From NCBI RefSeq assembly GCF_016097555.1, contig NC_054704.1, positions 76,961,638 to 77,025,637 on the forward strand: a DNA stretch of 64,000 nt. The letters are read 5' to 3'. Position numbers and translations under genes: made by a program. This document shows positions 33,801-45,800 of this stretch, one piece after another (within the stretch, counting starts at the first letter, position 1; every line of letters begins with the position of its first letter). This stretch comes from Gigantopelta aegis. Its lineage: Eukaryota > Mollusca > Gastropoda > Neomphalida > Peltospiridae. The notes under the pieces are model-generated. The model had not been told where the DNA came from. It saw only the letters and a list, made by a program, of their open reading frames with translations, and made no database searches.

Positions 33801-36800
33801 GAATCAAAGTTAGCACTTAAGAAAAGTTGGTTTTGGCCTATAATTCATACTGTAAAGATTTCAATAATTTCTTTTTACATGGTATTTGATTTGCCATATA
33901 CAACTGCTCTTAAATATGGTATTATATATAGGCAACCTGAACTAAGATTTTAATAGCAATTTATTTTTATATTAAAAATAGCATGTGCCAATAGTGGGTT
34001 AATGTCTTTAGTTTCCATTAACATTGTTAATTTTTTATGTATGAAATTCTGAAAACTCAAATTTGTAAAGAACTTGATTTTTATTGTCATTTTGACATAT
34101 TTATAGGATGCTAAGTTATATTTTAGACAAAATAGTAGTTTTATGAAAAAATTTAAGTAAATTTGAAGAAAAACTTTATCAAAAACATAATTAAATTTGT
34201 TGTCACTATTGTGCCTTCTATTCTTATTTGTACATAACAATAAGGTTGTTAAACATATACTTAGATCTCCAGATCATTTTTTTCTTCTTAATAATCACTT
34301 AGTTAGCTCTCATGAAAAGCATTTTGAGTTTATACTAGATTCAGAACCAATTTTTTTCAGATTTGTTTATCTGCCTTGGATTAAGTTGATAATATATTTT
34401 ATTGTTAAAGCTGTATTACCTAATGTTACTAGCTAAATAAAATGCTGGATTACAGATTGTAGGAATACATCTAATATACATATTGTATTCATCCGGATTA
34501 GAAAATAATGCAAGAATATAGATGTTCGGGTAATTTTGTCATTTAAAAATAGTTTTTTTCAGTAATTAATCAAAAATAAATGTGTGAAAGCTGCATGATA
34601 ATTCCAGATATCACAACTATTAAAACCTCCAACTACAGTAGGCTATAAATAAAATATAGTCAGGAATATTGGTGGCTGCCAATGGTTTTCATGGTTCATT
34701 ATGAAAATCAGCATGGCCGATGGATTTGAAATTCCCACACCTGGTAACTTGAAGACACCCACACCCAGCATACAGGATTTCCTCCCAACACTAATGTTCA
34801 GGACATTAAGTCATTACTTCATACAGGTACAGTCATGTTTGTGTTTCCTTCCTCACACAGTGTATTTTTTTAATACTGATATTTCTTTGATGTGCCTGTT
34901 ACGGTCTTCATAATCTAGGGGTCAATCATGTGCATGTGTTTTAATGGAATTCTTTAAAGGGGTAGAGGTACTCTGACTATCTTTGTTGTCTCTACATATA
35001 TACCGGAGTACAAACACCCAACTGACAGTAAATATCTTCAGGAGTTTTATTTTAAAACATTTTGTTGTTTAATATGACATATTGCATTTGTACAAAACTA
35101 TATGCAATATATATGTTTTTTGAGGTGTACATTATATTAGGTTGCACTGTAGAAACAACAGTTTCAGTGAGGTTGTCAGTTTATGTCAGAATACACCAGA
35201 TCCTGGTTGTCATAAAGACACATAGCTGGACACTTTTTGAAAAATGTATGTTATCAGTATAGGTAGTACTAGACCAAATAACTTCCGGCTGGGTCAAAGT
35301 TCAAGGTGCACAGAACTTTTGATAGAGAAGTGAACACCACAAATCCTGTGATTGGTTATAAATGTGAGTGTGTTGGTTGTAAAAAATAATAGTTTTATCT
35401 GGGTTAAAAAAAATGCAATTTTATTTCATCTAGTACCAATGTGTCAAGTAGCCTTGTGCTTGAAACATGTATGGGGTACCTGTAAAAAAAAGTACTTGAA
35501 TTTTGTGCGGAACTAGGGTAGTCATAGACGCTACCCGTTATCTCAGAAACGAGCAGCTTGACCCCCATTTTTTTCTAATTCACTTTAAGTGTGAGGGTGG
35601 TAGTATTTATATCCGTGGCGTTTATGTCGGTTGATACGTTGCAGGTAGGAGTTTTAGCCACATATGTTACTATTGTCATCTATGGGATTTGATTTGGTAG
35701 TATACAGCCTGTAACCTGTAGAAGTATGGGCATTGTCTACAGTCAGGGTACTAATGGAAATGATGGTAACAGTTTGCTTGCTTTTTCATCATTGTACAGA
35801 GAATGTATTTGGGTGTTTCCATTTTTCACTCGCTTTCTCACTGATACCTTCTAGACTGTTCCATTGTAATAAAGGGGTGCACCCAAGTTGTTGTTATTGC
35901 AAATTGTAGAATGTTTGGAAGATAAATCGTCTGAATGGATGTTTGTTGTTAACAATGATGTTATATTTTTCAGAAACTGACCTGCATAATGTAATCAAGC
36001 GAGGGAACATTCTGAAGGATGTACACAAGAGATACATAATGTACCAACTGTTTAAAGCGACAAAATACCTTCATTCTGGGAATGTCATTCACAGAGATCA
36101 AAAGGTTAGACACTGAATTCTGCTTAAATTCTTAATCCCAAATTACCAGTGATTATTTGTTTTTAGCTTGCATTTAATGCATGACATGTTATAAACATGT
36201 AAATGATGTCCTAAATTTTATAATGTGCCTAAAAAAAGTTGGTTATGCAAAACAAGATCTACTTGGGGAATATAATCACACATAGTTAAGTAATTTGATA
36301 GGATTTACTTTTACATTATTAATTATAAAATATACTTAACACATATAATGTCTCAGATATGTGGATTATAGTGTTGTTAACTGGCATAAATATATCTGTC
36401 CTGTACATTGCGACCAATTTTTTTTGCATTTGTGATAAAGTTTTTCATTTTATCTATATAAAAAAATAGCAGTAGGTGAAAAAGTTAAATATTTATTTAT
36501 TATCCACATAGTTCAAGATATTCAGGGAAATATACTCAGTATGACCCACGTGTGTCATAATGATTTCAAGTGCACAACAAATGACGTCATTTTGTGAAGC
36601 AATGTCATAATTTAATGCAGCTTCCCCGGTTTAAAGGCTTATCAAAATGACGTAATTTCTGAAAATTACGTTGATCATTTCGTTGTCTTTTTTTAGTAAC
36701 CTTTGAAATGTTTTGACATGGTCCTAGTTTGTTATTCGTGAAAATAATATTTTGGATAATGTGGATAATAAAGAAATTATTACACTTGCGCGTGAATCGT

Positions 36801-39800
36801 ACTGATTTTACAAAACTCGTGTCAGGATTTATATATTACCCTCGCTCTTGCTCGGGTAATACAATAATCCTGACACTCATTTCGTAAAATCAGGACGACA
36901 CACAAGCTCGTATAATAATGTCTTTATATTTTAGGTAAGTGAATGGAATACATACATACTATATTTTTATCTGCACAGCCCTCTAACATCCTGTTGGACA
37001 GTGAATGCGTGGTGAAGCTGTGTGATTTCGGCCTCGCTCGATCCCTCACACAAATTGGCATGGACGAGACGGGTGACCCGAATCTGACAGAATATGTTGC
37101 TACCCGGTGGTACAGAGCCCCAGAGATTCTCCTGGCTTCACACAAGTAATAATACTTTCACTAACAAGGATATTGGTTTGATTGATTGATTGATTCATTT
37201 ATGAATTTGACTAAAGTTGATTACTTGACGCAAGTAAAAATACTTAAATTAGAAAGGATATTGTTTGATTGATTGGACAACATTGTGTGTGGGGTCTAGG
37301 TTAGTTGGTAGAGATCTTGCCTGTGTGCTTGGTTTTAAGATTGACTTCCATTGGTGGATCTGTTTTTGTTTTTTTACCCCATCCTAACCAGTGCCCCACA
37401 ACTGGTATATCAAAGCTATATTTATTAAATTTGTGAACCAACGTTTCTCCACACATTTTAGCTATTTTGATTGCATATCTTGTGTTCTATGTTAACTATA
37501 GATACTTGTGTTGAAGCCTGTTCTTGTCATGTATGTTAATTATGTATTTGAATTGTCCTCTTGTTACACAGTGTAATGTGTCCGAGTGTTGTTTAATAAA
37601 TCTTGAAAAATCTTCAACCTTGAAAGGCTGTGGGGTGTGGGGTGTGATGTGTTATCGTTGGGAAAATGCATGCATATAAGATTCTTTGATAAATTGAAAA
37701 AAGGATTCCTCTGAAGCCTGTGTGTTAGAATTATCAAATGTTTGACATCCAGTAGCTGATGATTAATTAATTGGTGTGTCCTAGTAGGGTTGTTAAACAA
37801 TCCAAACGGCCAAACATTGATTATCGAAGGCTTTATGACATATAGCAAAATGATTGACCAAATCAATGTAAAATTGAATTTAAGAAAGAAAACACTGGGT
37901 ACAATCACTATTTAGGAGATTATTTTTTTAGATCAACTGTTCTTCATTAGAACGTTTTAATTAGACCAAGAAGGCAAAACTGCTGTTACTTTTGTCAGGT
38001 AATAATGCATGTAAAATATTTTCATTTTCAACTTTTCTTTACAAAAAGTTTGTGAAATAGCTGCTGCTTTTCAAATATATCATCACATGCATATTCAGAA
38101 CTGTATTTTTGAATTGACTGGTTGTTTTGAGTTTTACACCAGAATACACAAAATCACAATGTATACATACATGTATATCAGTAGTGGTTGATAATATTTT
38201 TATTTACCTCTGAGTCAGTATTTTGTACCACTTGGAGTCATTGTATGTCATTATGTTTTTATTTTTCCTTGTGAAACATTTCTCTGATTTAGATATTTTT
38301 TGTGTTTTTCAGGTACACTAAGGGTGTGGACATGTGGAGTTTAGGCTGTATTCTGGGTGAGATGTTGCTAGGGAAGCCAGTGTTTCCCGGCACGTCGACA
38401 CTGAATCAGATCGAGAGAATCATGTCCTCTATAGCTACACCATCACGAGCAGGTTGGTACATTGAATTGTCCTGTGGCAGACTATAAAATTGACCTACTA
38501 TGTGGCTCAACAAGATGTCCGAACCAACTACAATAAATTACTCTCCTACCTTTAATTACTGTTAGATTTCCCAAAAATTGTGTCCAGATACAAATTGTAC
38601 AAAAAATCCATTATAGTGACACATTACATATACAAGACTGTAACGATGTCACCGGTATAGACTTTGCTGAAATCACATAGGGCAAAATACATGTCTGCCA
38701 TGTTGCTTGTTTATGGAATACTCTTACAAGAGGGGTAGATCGATATGACATAATCTAACAACATCATGACGCTTGAAGGTAAAACGCACTCATCATGACG
38801 TCGGATTAATTACGTCACATACTTAGAAGGCTTCCACCCCTCTTGAAGAGTATTCCATAAAAAAGCAAAATGGCAGACGATGAACAATTGCATGTGTTTT
38901 GTCCTGGGAGATCTTAACAAATTCGATATAGGTGATATGTTTTCAGTCTAATCTGTGGAATCCATGTCAATGTAATGGGTTTTTCATGATTTATGTTTGG
39001 ACAAAATCTAACGTTAATTAAAGGGATATTCCTGAGTTTGCTGCATTGCAAGATGTTTCCGACTAATAAAATACTTCTACGATTAAACTTGCATATTAAA
39101 TATATTTTCTTGTTTAGAATATCAGTGTCTGTATAGTCAATGTATTTCTGGTCATCTTAATATTTGTAAAAAGCCCAAACTGGATTTTGTCTTCAAATAA
39201 TTTTGTATGTACGAAAAAACTATATTTTAGGAAATAAGATGAAATTTAACCTAGTACAAATATTAGAATAATAAGAAACACGTTTAATATACAGTCACTA
39301 ATATTTTATGCAGAAAAATATATTTGATATATAATTACAATCGTTAAAAAGTCTCTGTTAGTCGATAACATCTTAAAAAAGTGCAGCAAACTCAGGAATG
39401 TCCCTTTAAAGGTAGGAGAGTAATTTATCTCATACCCCACTTCCGGTCTTGTTGTCATGGTTTCTTTTGTTAAAAGTGTAGGTGTATTCACCGATAACCT
39501 ACACTTTTCCTCCAAAAGTGTAGGTGTATTACAATACACCTACACTGGAGGAAAAGTGTAGGTGTATCATGATATATCGAGATATACAGGGAAATATAAC
39601 CAGTATGTGTTATAAAAATTCACGTGCATAACAAATGACGTAATTTTGGGAAGCGATGTCATAACTTAATGCGGCTTCCCCAGTCTTAACTCTGTGTAAT
39701 CGCTAACGAAATTCACGTCATTTCGTCATCTCTCTTGAAACATTTTAACATGGTCCTTGTTATTCATAAAAGTAATATTATGGATAATGTGGATAATAAC

Positions 39801-42800
39801 AAAATTCTTAGACTCGCATGAGGATCATACTGATTTTATGAAACTCGTGTCAGGATTCATGTATTAACCTCGCTCTTGCTCAAGCAGTACAATAATCTTG
39901 ACATTCGTTTCGTGAAATCAGTGCGACACACACTGATATTTTGGTATAGATTTGAATTATGAATATATACTGTAAATCAGAAAATATCAGTGGGCATAAA
40001 ATGTTGGCGAGCATAAGATGTTAGCAAATTTAGCAAGGCCATACGAAACGCTAATATTTCATGAGAAAACAAAATGATGCAATTGCTTTGTCAGTGATGA
40101 ACTGAACACACAACAGCGGTTTTAAGTATTGTTAAATGTTATTTGTTTAAAACAAAGTATGTTAATTATTGTACGCATTTGTGTGTTTTTTCTTTGCAGA
40201 CATTGATAGTATAGGTTCAGCGTATGGAACTTCTGTTTTAGAGAAAGCTTGCATGAAGTAAGAGTTTTTGTCTTTGACTTTAAATGTGTACATCGTGGAA
40301 ATAGGTGTTAGTAATTTGTTACATGCTTGGGAGAGGTATACAGTGTGTACCCATTTGTCTACCATCAAGTTCAGTTGGTAGAGTGCTCGCTTGGGGTGCT
40401 TGGGTCGTATGTTCAATCTGCCTCAGTGAACCCATTCTCAGTTTGGGTATTTTTCCCATTCCAACCAGTGGCCCATGACTTGTGTATCAAAGGTGTTATC
40501 CTTTTTTTGTGGTGAAGTGCATATAAAACATCCTTTGCTATTAGCTGATGATCAATATGTCCTAGTGGTATTGTTAAACAAAATAAATTTTAACCACTCA
40601 CCTGGTCACCAAAGCTACTTTTGTATATAAATTTCACTTTTCTTAGTGTGGGGTTGGGTTTTTTTTTTTTTGGGGGGGGGGGGGGGGGTTGTTTTTTTTG
40701 GTGGGGGTAGGAGTTAGAACATGTAAGCATAAAAAATTAATTGAGTTATGAATCTATATGTCTCCATATGGGTATCTCATAGCATTTGTGCAGACTGCAC
40801 TGAAATCTGCAATAAATTTGTTATTATTTGTAAATAAAATGAAGTCTTTTTATGCATTCCCGCCATATTTGCATACTGCACACATAAAGAGTGGCCTTAA
40901 GAGTACTATGTTAAAAAAAATCATAATACTGAAGGTCAAACTTTGATGTCATATTTGTATTATAATAGTAACAGTATATTGTATTTGCATTCTTTTTTAC
41001 TGACTTGTAAAATAGAACCAATATTTACTGGCTAAATCATGCAACCAATTTATTTATCAGTTTGCTGTCTACAGTTGAAAATTTCCATGTTTATTGGATA
41101 ATCATACTTCATACGATGATGTTTCTTATTATCAGAGGCAGGAAAAAGTTTGAAGACCTCATTCCTGATGCACCAGCCGATGGTCTCGACTTGATGAAAC
41201 GATTACTTCACTTCAACCCGGATAAACGTGTTACTGCTGAAGAAGCTCTCAAACACCCCTACGTCGAGAGGTGACATACATTTGTATTTTATAGTAAACA
41301 TCAGGACTCACCCTGTACATTGACAGATTATCCAGTTGCTAATTTTTATACAAAGTAACTATCACATTTATTCTTTGGTTAATAAAACATTCCTTAAATT
41401 AACCACATTTTAATCATTTTCAAGAAAATTTTCTAAATATCTCAAAATTGGCTAAACCAAAATTAGTTCCAGTGTGAACTCTTGACAATTGAAAGATAAT
41501 GGACAGCAGTTGATCTTTATTCAAGAAGTTAAACATAGGATAGTTTGTTGAGATGGTAACAAAGAAAGAAATGGTTATATGGCCACAGACATATGGTTAA
41601 GGGAGATGGTAACAGTTCACTGTATAATACTATTGGAAAATTAATTGAATAATAAATGTTTATAGCTGTGACTTGCAGAAGGATGGTGCTCAGCTGTTGA
41701 GCCTTTATGTGAAGTGCAATGGGTAGCAAGATTAAATCCCAGTTCTTATCGTTTGAAAATTAATGGTTAGCAAAATCCTTTCCTAACAGATTGTTAATTC
41801 TGTTAACAGAATGAGTGTATTTTGTGGTATTCAGATTTCATAACCCATCAGAAGAGCACACACTGGACTACGACGTCGTTCCTCCCATCAGTGACGAGAC
41901 ACAGCTCACGGTAGATGAATACAGGAGCAAGCTATATGAGGTATTAATCAGTTCTCATGTCAGAAATAATCAGTGCAAACAAACAAGTACCAAACTATTT
42001 TATCACATGAAAGATTGTGTTATTTGTCTTGTTAATGTTTGTCAAGACTTAAAGTTATAATTTTTCCAATGACAACATCAAATTTTATGTTCAGGTCCAT
42101 TACTCACAATTAAAAGTCCTAGACCAATGAAACTAGACTCCGACTCTTGCAGAATATATATACATTGAAACTCCTTTAAACTGGACACCCTCCAGACCAA
42201 GTAAAACGTCCGGTTATAAGAGGTATCCGATTTAGAGAGGTTCTCTTCTGTAGAGATATTTAAAAGGGGGCCGCAACAAATGTCTGATTTTGAGGGAAGT
42301 CTGGTTTTGAGAGGTTTCACTGAGAATATATATAAATTGAATGCATGTGACGTTATTAGAGATATAGCATGGGCCCTGATCTGCATGTCGTGTGTGTTCC
42401 AGATGATAATGCAGAAGAAAGCCGAGCGGCGGCGGAGACGAAGGGAAGAGGCTCAGAAGGCTCAGAAAGCTGTCCAGCTAGCTCAGATAGCTCAGCGGAC
42501 CCAGGATGAAATACCACCGGCAGAACCGGAGGTGGGCATGGAGGAGAACTCACCCAAGGGAGTGTCACCCAAGTCCATGGCGAAACACGTATCTGCCGAG
42601 AACTACAGACACCAGTCCTCATTCACAGGTATGTAAAGTGGGCCAGTTTGTACAGACAGTTACTGTATGTAAGAATACAAAGTTAAAAGGCCCACAAAGT
42701 GTATATTGGTTTGTATTAGCAGGATTAAGACCTACAGCACCAGTTAACATACAGTTATCCTCATGACCAACAGGATTATCCACAAAAAAGGAAGGCCCAG

Positions 42801-45800
42801 TTAAATGTCAACATCACTAATATCAAACACTTGTTTTGAAAACCATTACTTTCAGTCATTAAATGCAGGTGTGTGTGCAGAAAATTGTTTCAGGGGGGAT
42901 CCTAGTTTGTAGCAAGCAAAGTTTATGGGGGGGGGGGGGTCAGGTCATACTCCCCCAGAAAATATATTTTTTTAAAAGAAAATTCACTTGGAGCAGGGGG
43001 TGGGTTTTGACCCGAATACTTCCAACGTGCATGTAATGGATCTTATAAACTGTGTTGTTTGCATCATAAATAGTTTTATATTATATCTGCAACGTTTTTT
43101 TATAAACGGTAATATTATCACATTGAAAAAATATGATAACATCTTTTTGCACACTCCTGTTTTCAAAATTATTTAGTTTTCTTTTCATCAGGAATATACT
43201 ATAATAGCAATGTTGACTGATTATTCTAAAGCCTAGATCATATTATATGACACAACTCAACTGGATGATTGCATTGTCTGCAATCAAACATATTTTGTTG
43301 TGTAAAATGCTGTTGGGATGACTAAACCATTTGTCGAAGACTACTGATTTTTCAATATATACTACATGATGCAACTCAACTCGACCGTCACGTCATATAA
43401 TGTGATCTAGGCTTAATATACACGTGTGTGTTAAATATAACTAACATGGTATCTGATATTTGATTTACAATATGCATTTGTTACAGGTGTAGCATTTGGT
43501 AGAACGACACACGATGGTCATCACAAGGGCTCCAAGACCGTATTAACACGGCAGAGAAGTTACGAACATTTACAAGGTCCTTCCAACAATATGGGGGTAG
43601 GTTATTTTCCTTGCAACTGAACTGGCTTTGCTGAAATAGGAATGGCATAATTATTGGTATCAGAGGTGAGAAGTGCGGAAGTCAGAAGTTGCTGATTTTG
43701 CGATTTGTTCTGTATTTTAACATCTCTTATTCAGAAGAATAGCTGGACTAAGGAGGTAGTTTGGGGTACATCTACTTGAAGATAAAAAAAAATAAAGGGG
43801 TCTATGTTTTACAGCGTGATTGTGTGTTTTAATTTTCCATTTAAAGTGGTTACGATGTGAATTATGCTAAATTGGTCTATAATTTCTCTGGTGTTAATTG
43901 TTTAGGTTACTCATAATTTAGTCCTAAAGTTAAGAAAACTGGTAAGATGGCAATAAAGTTGGCCCTATACTTCTGTTTTTGTAATATGCAGATGCATAAA
44001 AATTGTAATCTCTTGTTCTTTGATTTGCTATAACTTCCACCTGAATCTTGAAATTGTTACTTAAAAGATGGATCGACTTGCCCTTTCAAGGTATGCTATG
44101 GCAGGCTGACCAACTTTCCAGAATTTTCATTACGTACTCGGAATTCCTGAATTAATGCCAAATATCCGGAATTTTTTTCAAATTCACTCGAATTGTTTTT
44201 TTAAGCAACTAATTCTTATTACATTCTACATTCTTAGAATTAAATATCTGTATCACTCATTTCAACCTGAGCTCCATTTTGTCTAGTTTTGTGCCATTAC
44301 CAAGGCCATGGGCGTGTGTCTATTGTCAACAGTCGACCAATGAAAATGTCGAGTAAACTGAAACCATATATGAAAATGTTCTTTCTTATTATTATTTTAT
44401 ACTCAAATAGTTTTTGTATTCATTTTAAAGATATTTTAAATATCATAGACTTATGTTCCTACTGGGCAGGCATCGGTTCTATGGCGATGTATGCAATTTT
44501 GCCACCGTGGATGAAAGCATGAATATATAACAGAAGAACGCTACGATCGTACAAAAAAAACCCCACAAAAAAACCCACAAAAAACAAAAAAAACCGAACA
44601 GACAATTGTCTTCTTTCCATTGGCTGTCACATGCAACATTTGACTAAATAATATTTGGCCACCACTAATCTGTTATATGACGCACCCATGACATTAAAAT
44701 ACCTACCGATATTATTTTATTCAAGTAAGTTAAATAATAACGCGATTTTTTTTCTGTACACTGGCTCTCCACTGTAATAGTAATGTAAGTGTAATGCAAA
44801 ATGGCAACCAGTTTTAATGTGGGTAGCAGACGTTTCGTCCCAAAAAGCCAGTTCGCCACAAATCCGTTCAACCCCACTACATGCATATGATGAAATGGTG
44901 CATATGTGGCAATGTACCTACATAAAAATAACATTGGCCCCAAGTTTATTTGTCACTTTATTGCTAATCTGTAGATGGGAGTCTTAAACTGTAATAGAAT
45001 ATTTGCTAATGAAGTGGGGTTTTTTTTGTGTGAACTTGTTGATGGTTTTTGGTGTGTGTGTGTGTGTGTGTTGGGGGGGGGGGGGGGGGGGGGGGGTCTT
45101 TTTATGAGGAGGTTCCAATTCACATATACTCATTGGTATTGTCATTTTGCAAATATATGTCAAACATGACATTTTTCACATTTTTGAAAAGGGTGTTAGC
45201 GCACATAAAAATGAAAATACCAGGAAATTCCGAAAAAAAAATTTCCATTAGGTTGGTCACCCTGCTATGCTAGAACAGTTTTAATGTCAGACATTGTAGG
45301 TTCGTTATTGCTTGGCATTGTTTCTCTATACTGAAATATACTGTAACTTTGTTGGATTACACCATAACTGATCCTTATGTTTAGGTATTTGTTAAGTAAT
45401 TCAAGGAGTATTTTGATCATAAAGCAAAACCAAAGTCAAGGGTATCAGGGTGTTGGTTTTTAAAATATTGAATTATTAGGCGTATACAAAATTGCCACGT
45501 TCACCAGGAAAGACCCTCCACATTGTGCTGATTTAACTGTTATTTATGTATGAAATACAAACCCATATAATCCATCAGTTAAAGTGTAAAAATAATTACT
45601 TTTAACTTATTTCAACACAATGGACTGTGGAGTTAGTAATCTATCCACACATGTGTGTGATCAAGAGGTGATAAGTAGGCTCAAACTAATTGTAGCCAAT
45701 GATCGATGTTGAAATTTCAACCAGTGTTCACCACTACTTAACTGTCACTCCAGAAAGAAGAAAAGAAACAAATGTTATTTAATGACGCACTCATCACATT

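Noticed and set aside
34697-34830. Candidate for the missing MAPK15 exon
   Set aside because: Translation has no FREI, helix C Glu or hinge pattern; not kinase-like.
38516-39428. Possible hidden MAPK15 exon in the inverted repeat
   Set aside because: Exons 6 and 7 join in phase without it, and the sequence is a repeat also found in intron 1.
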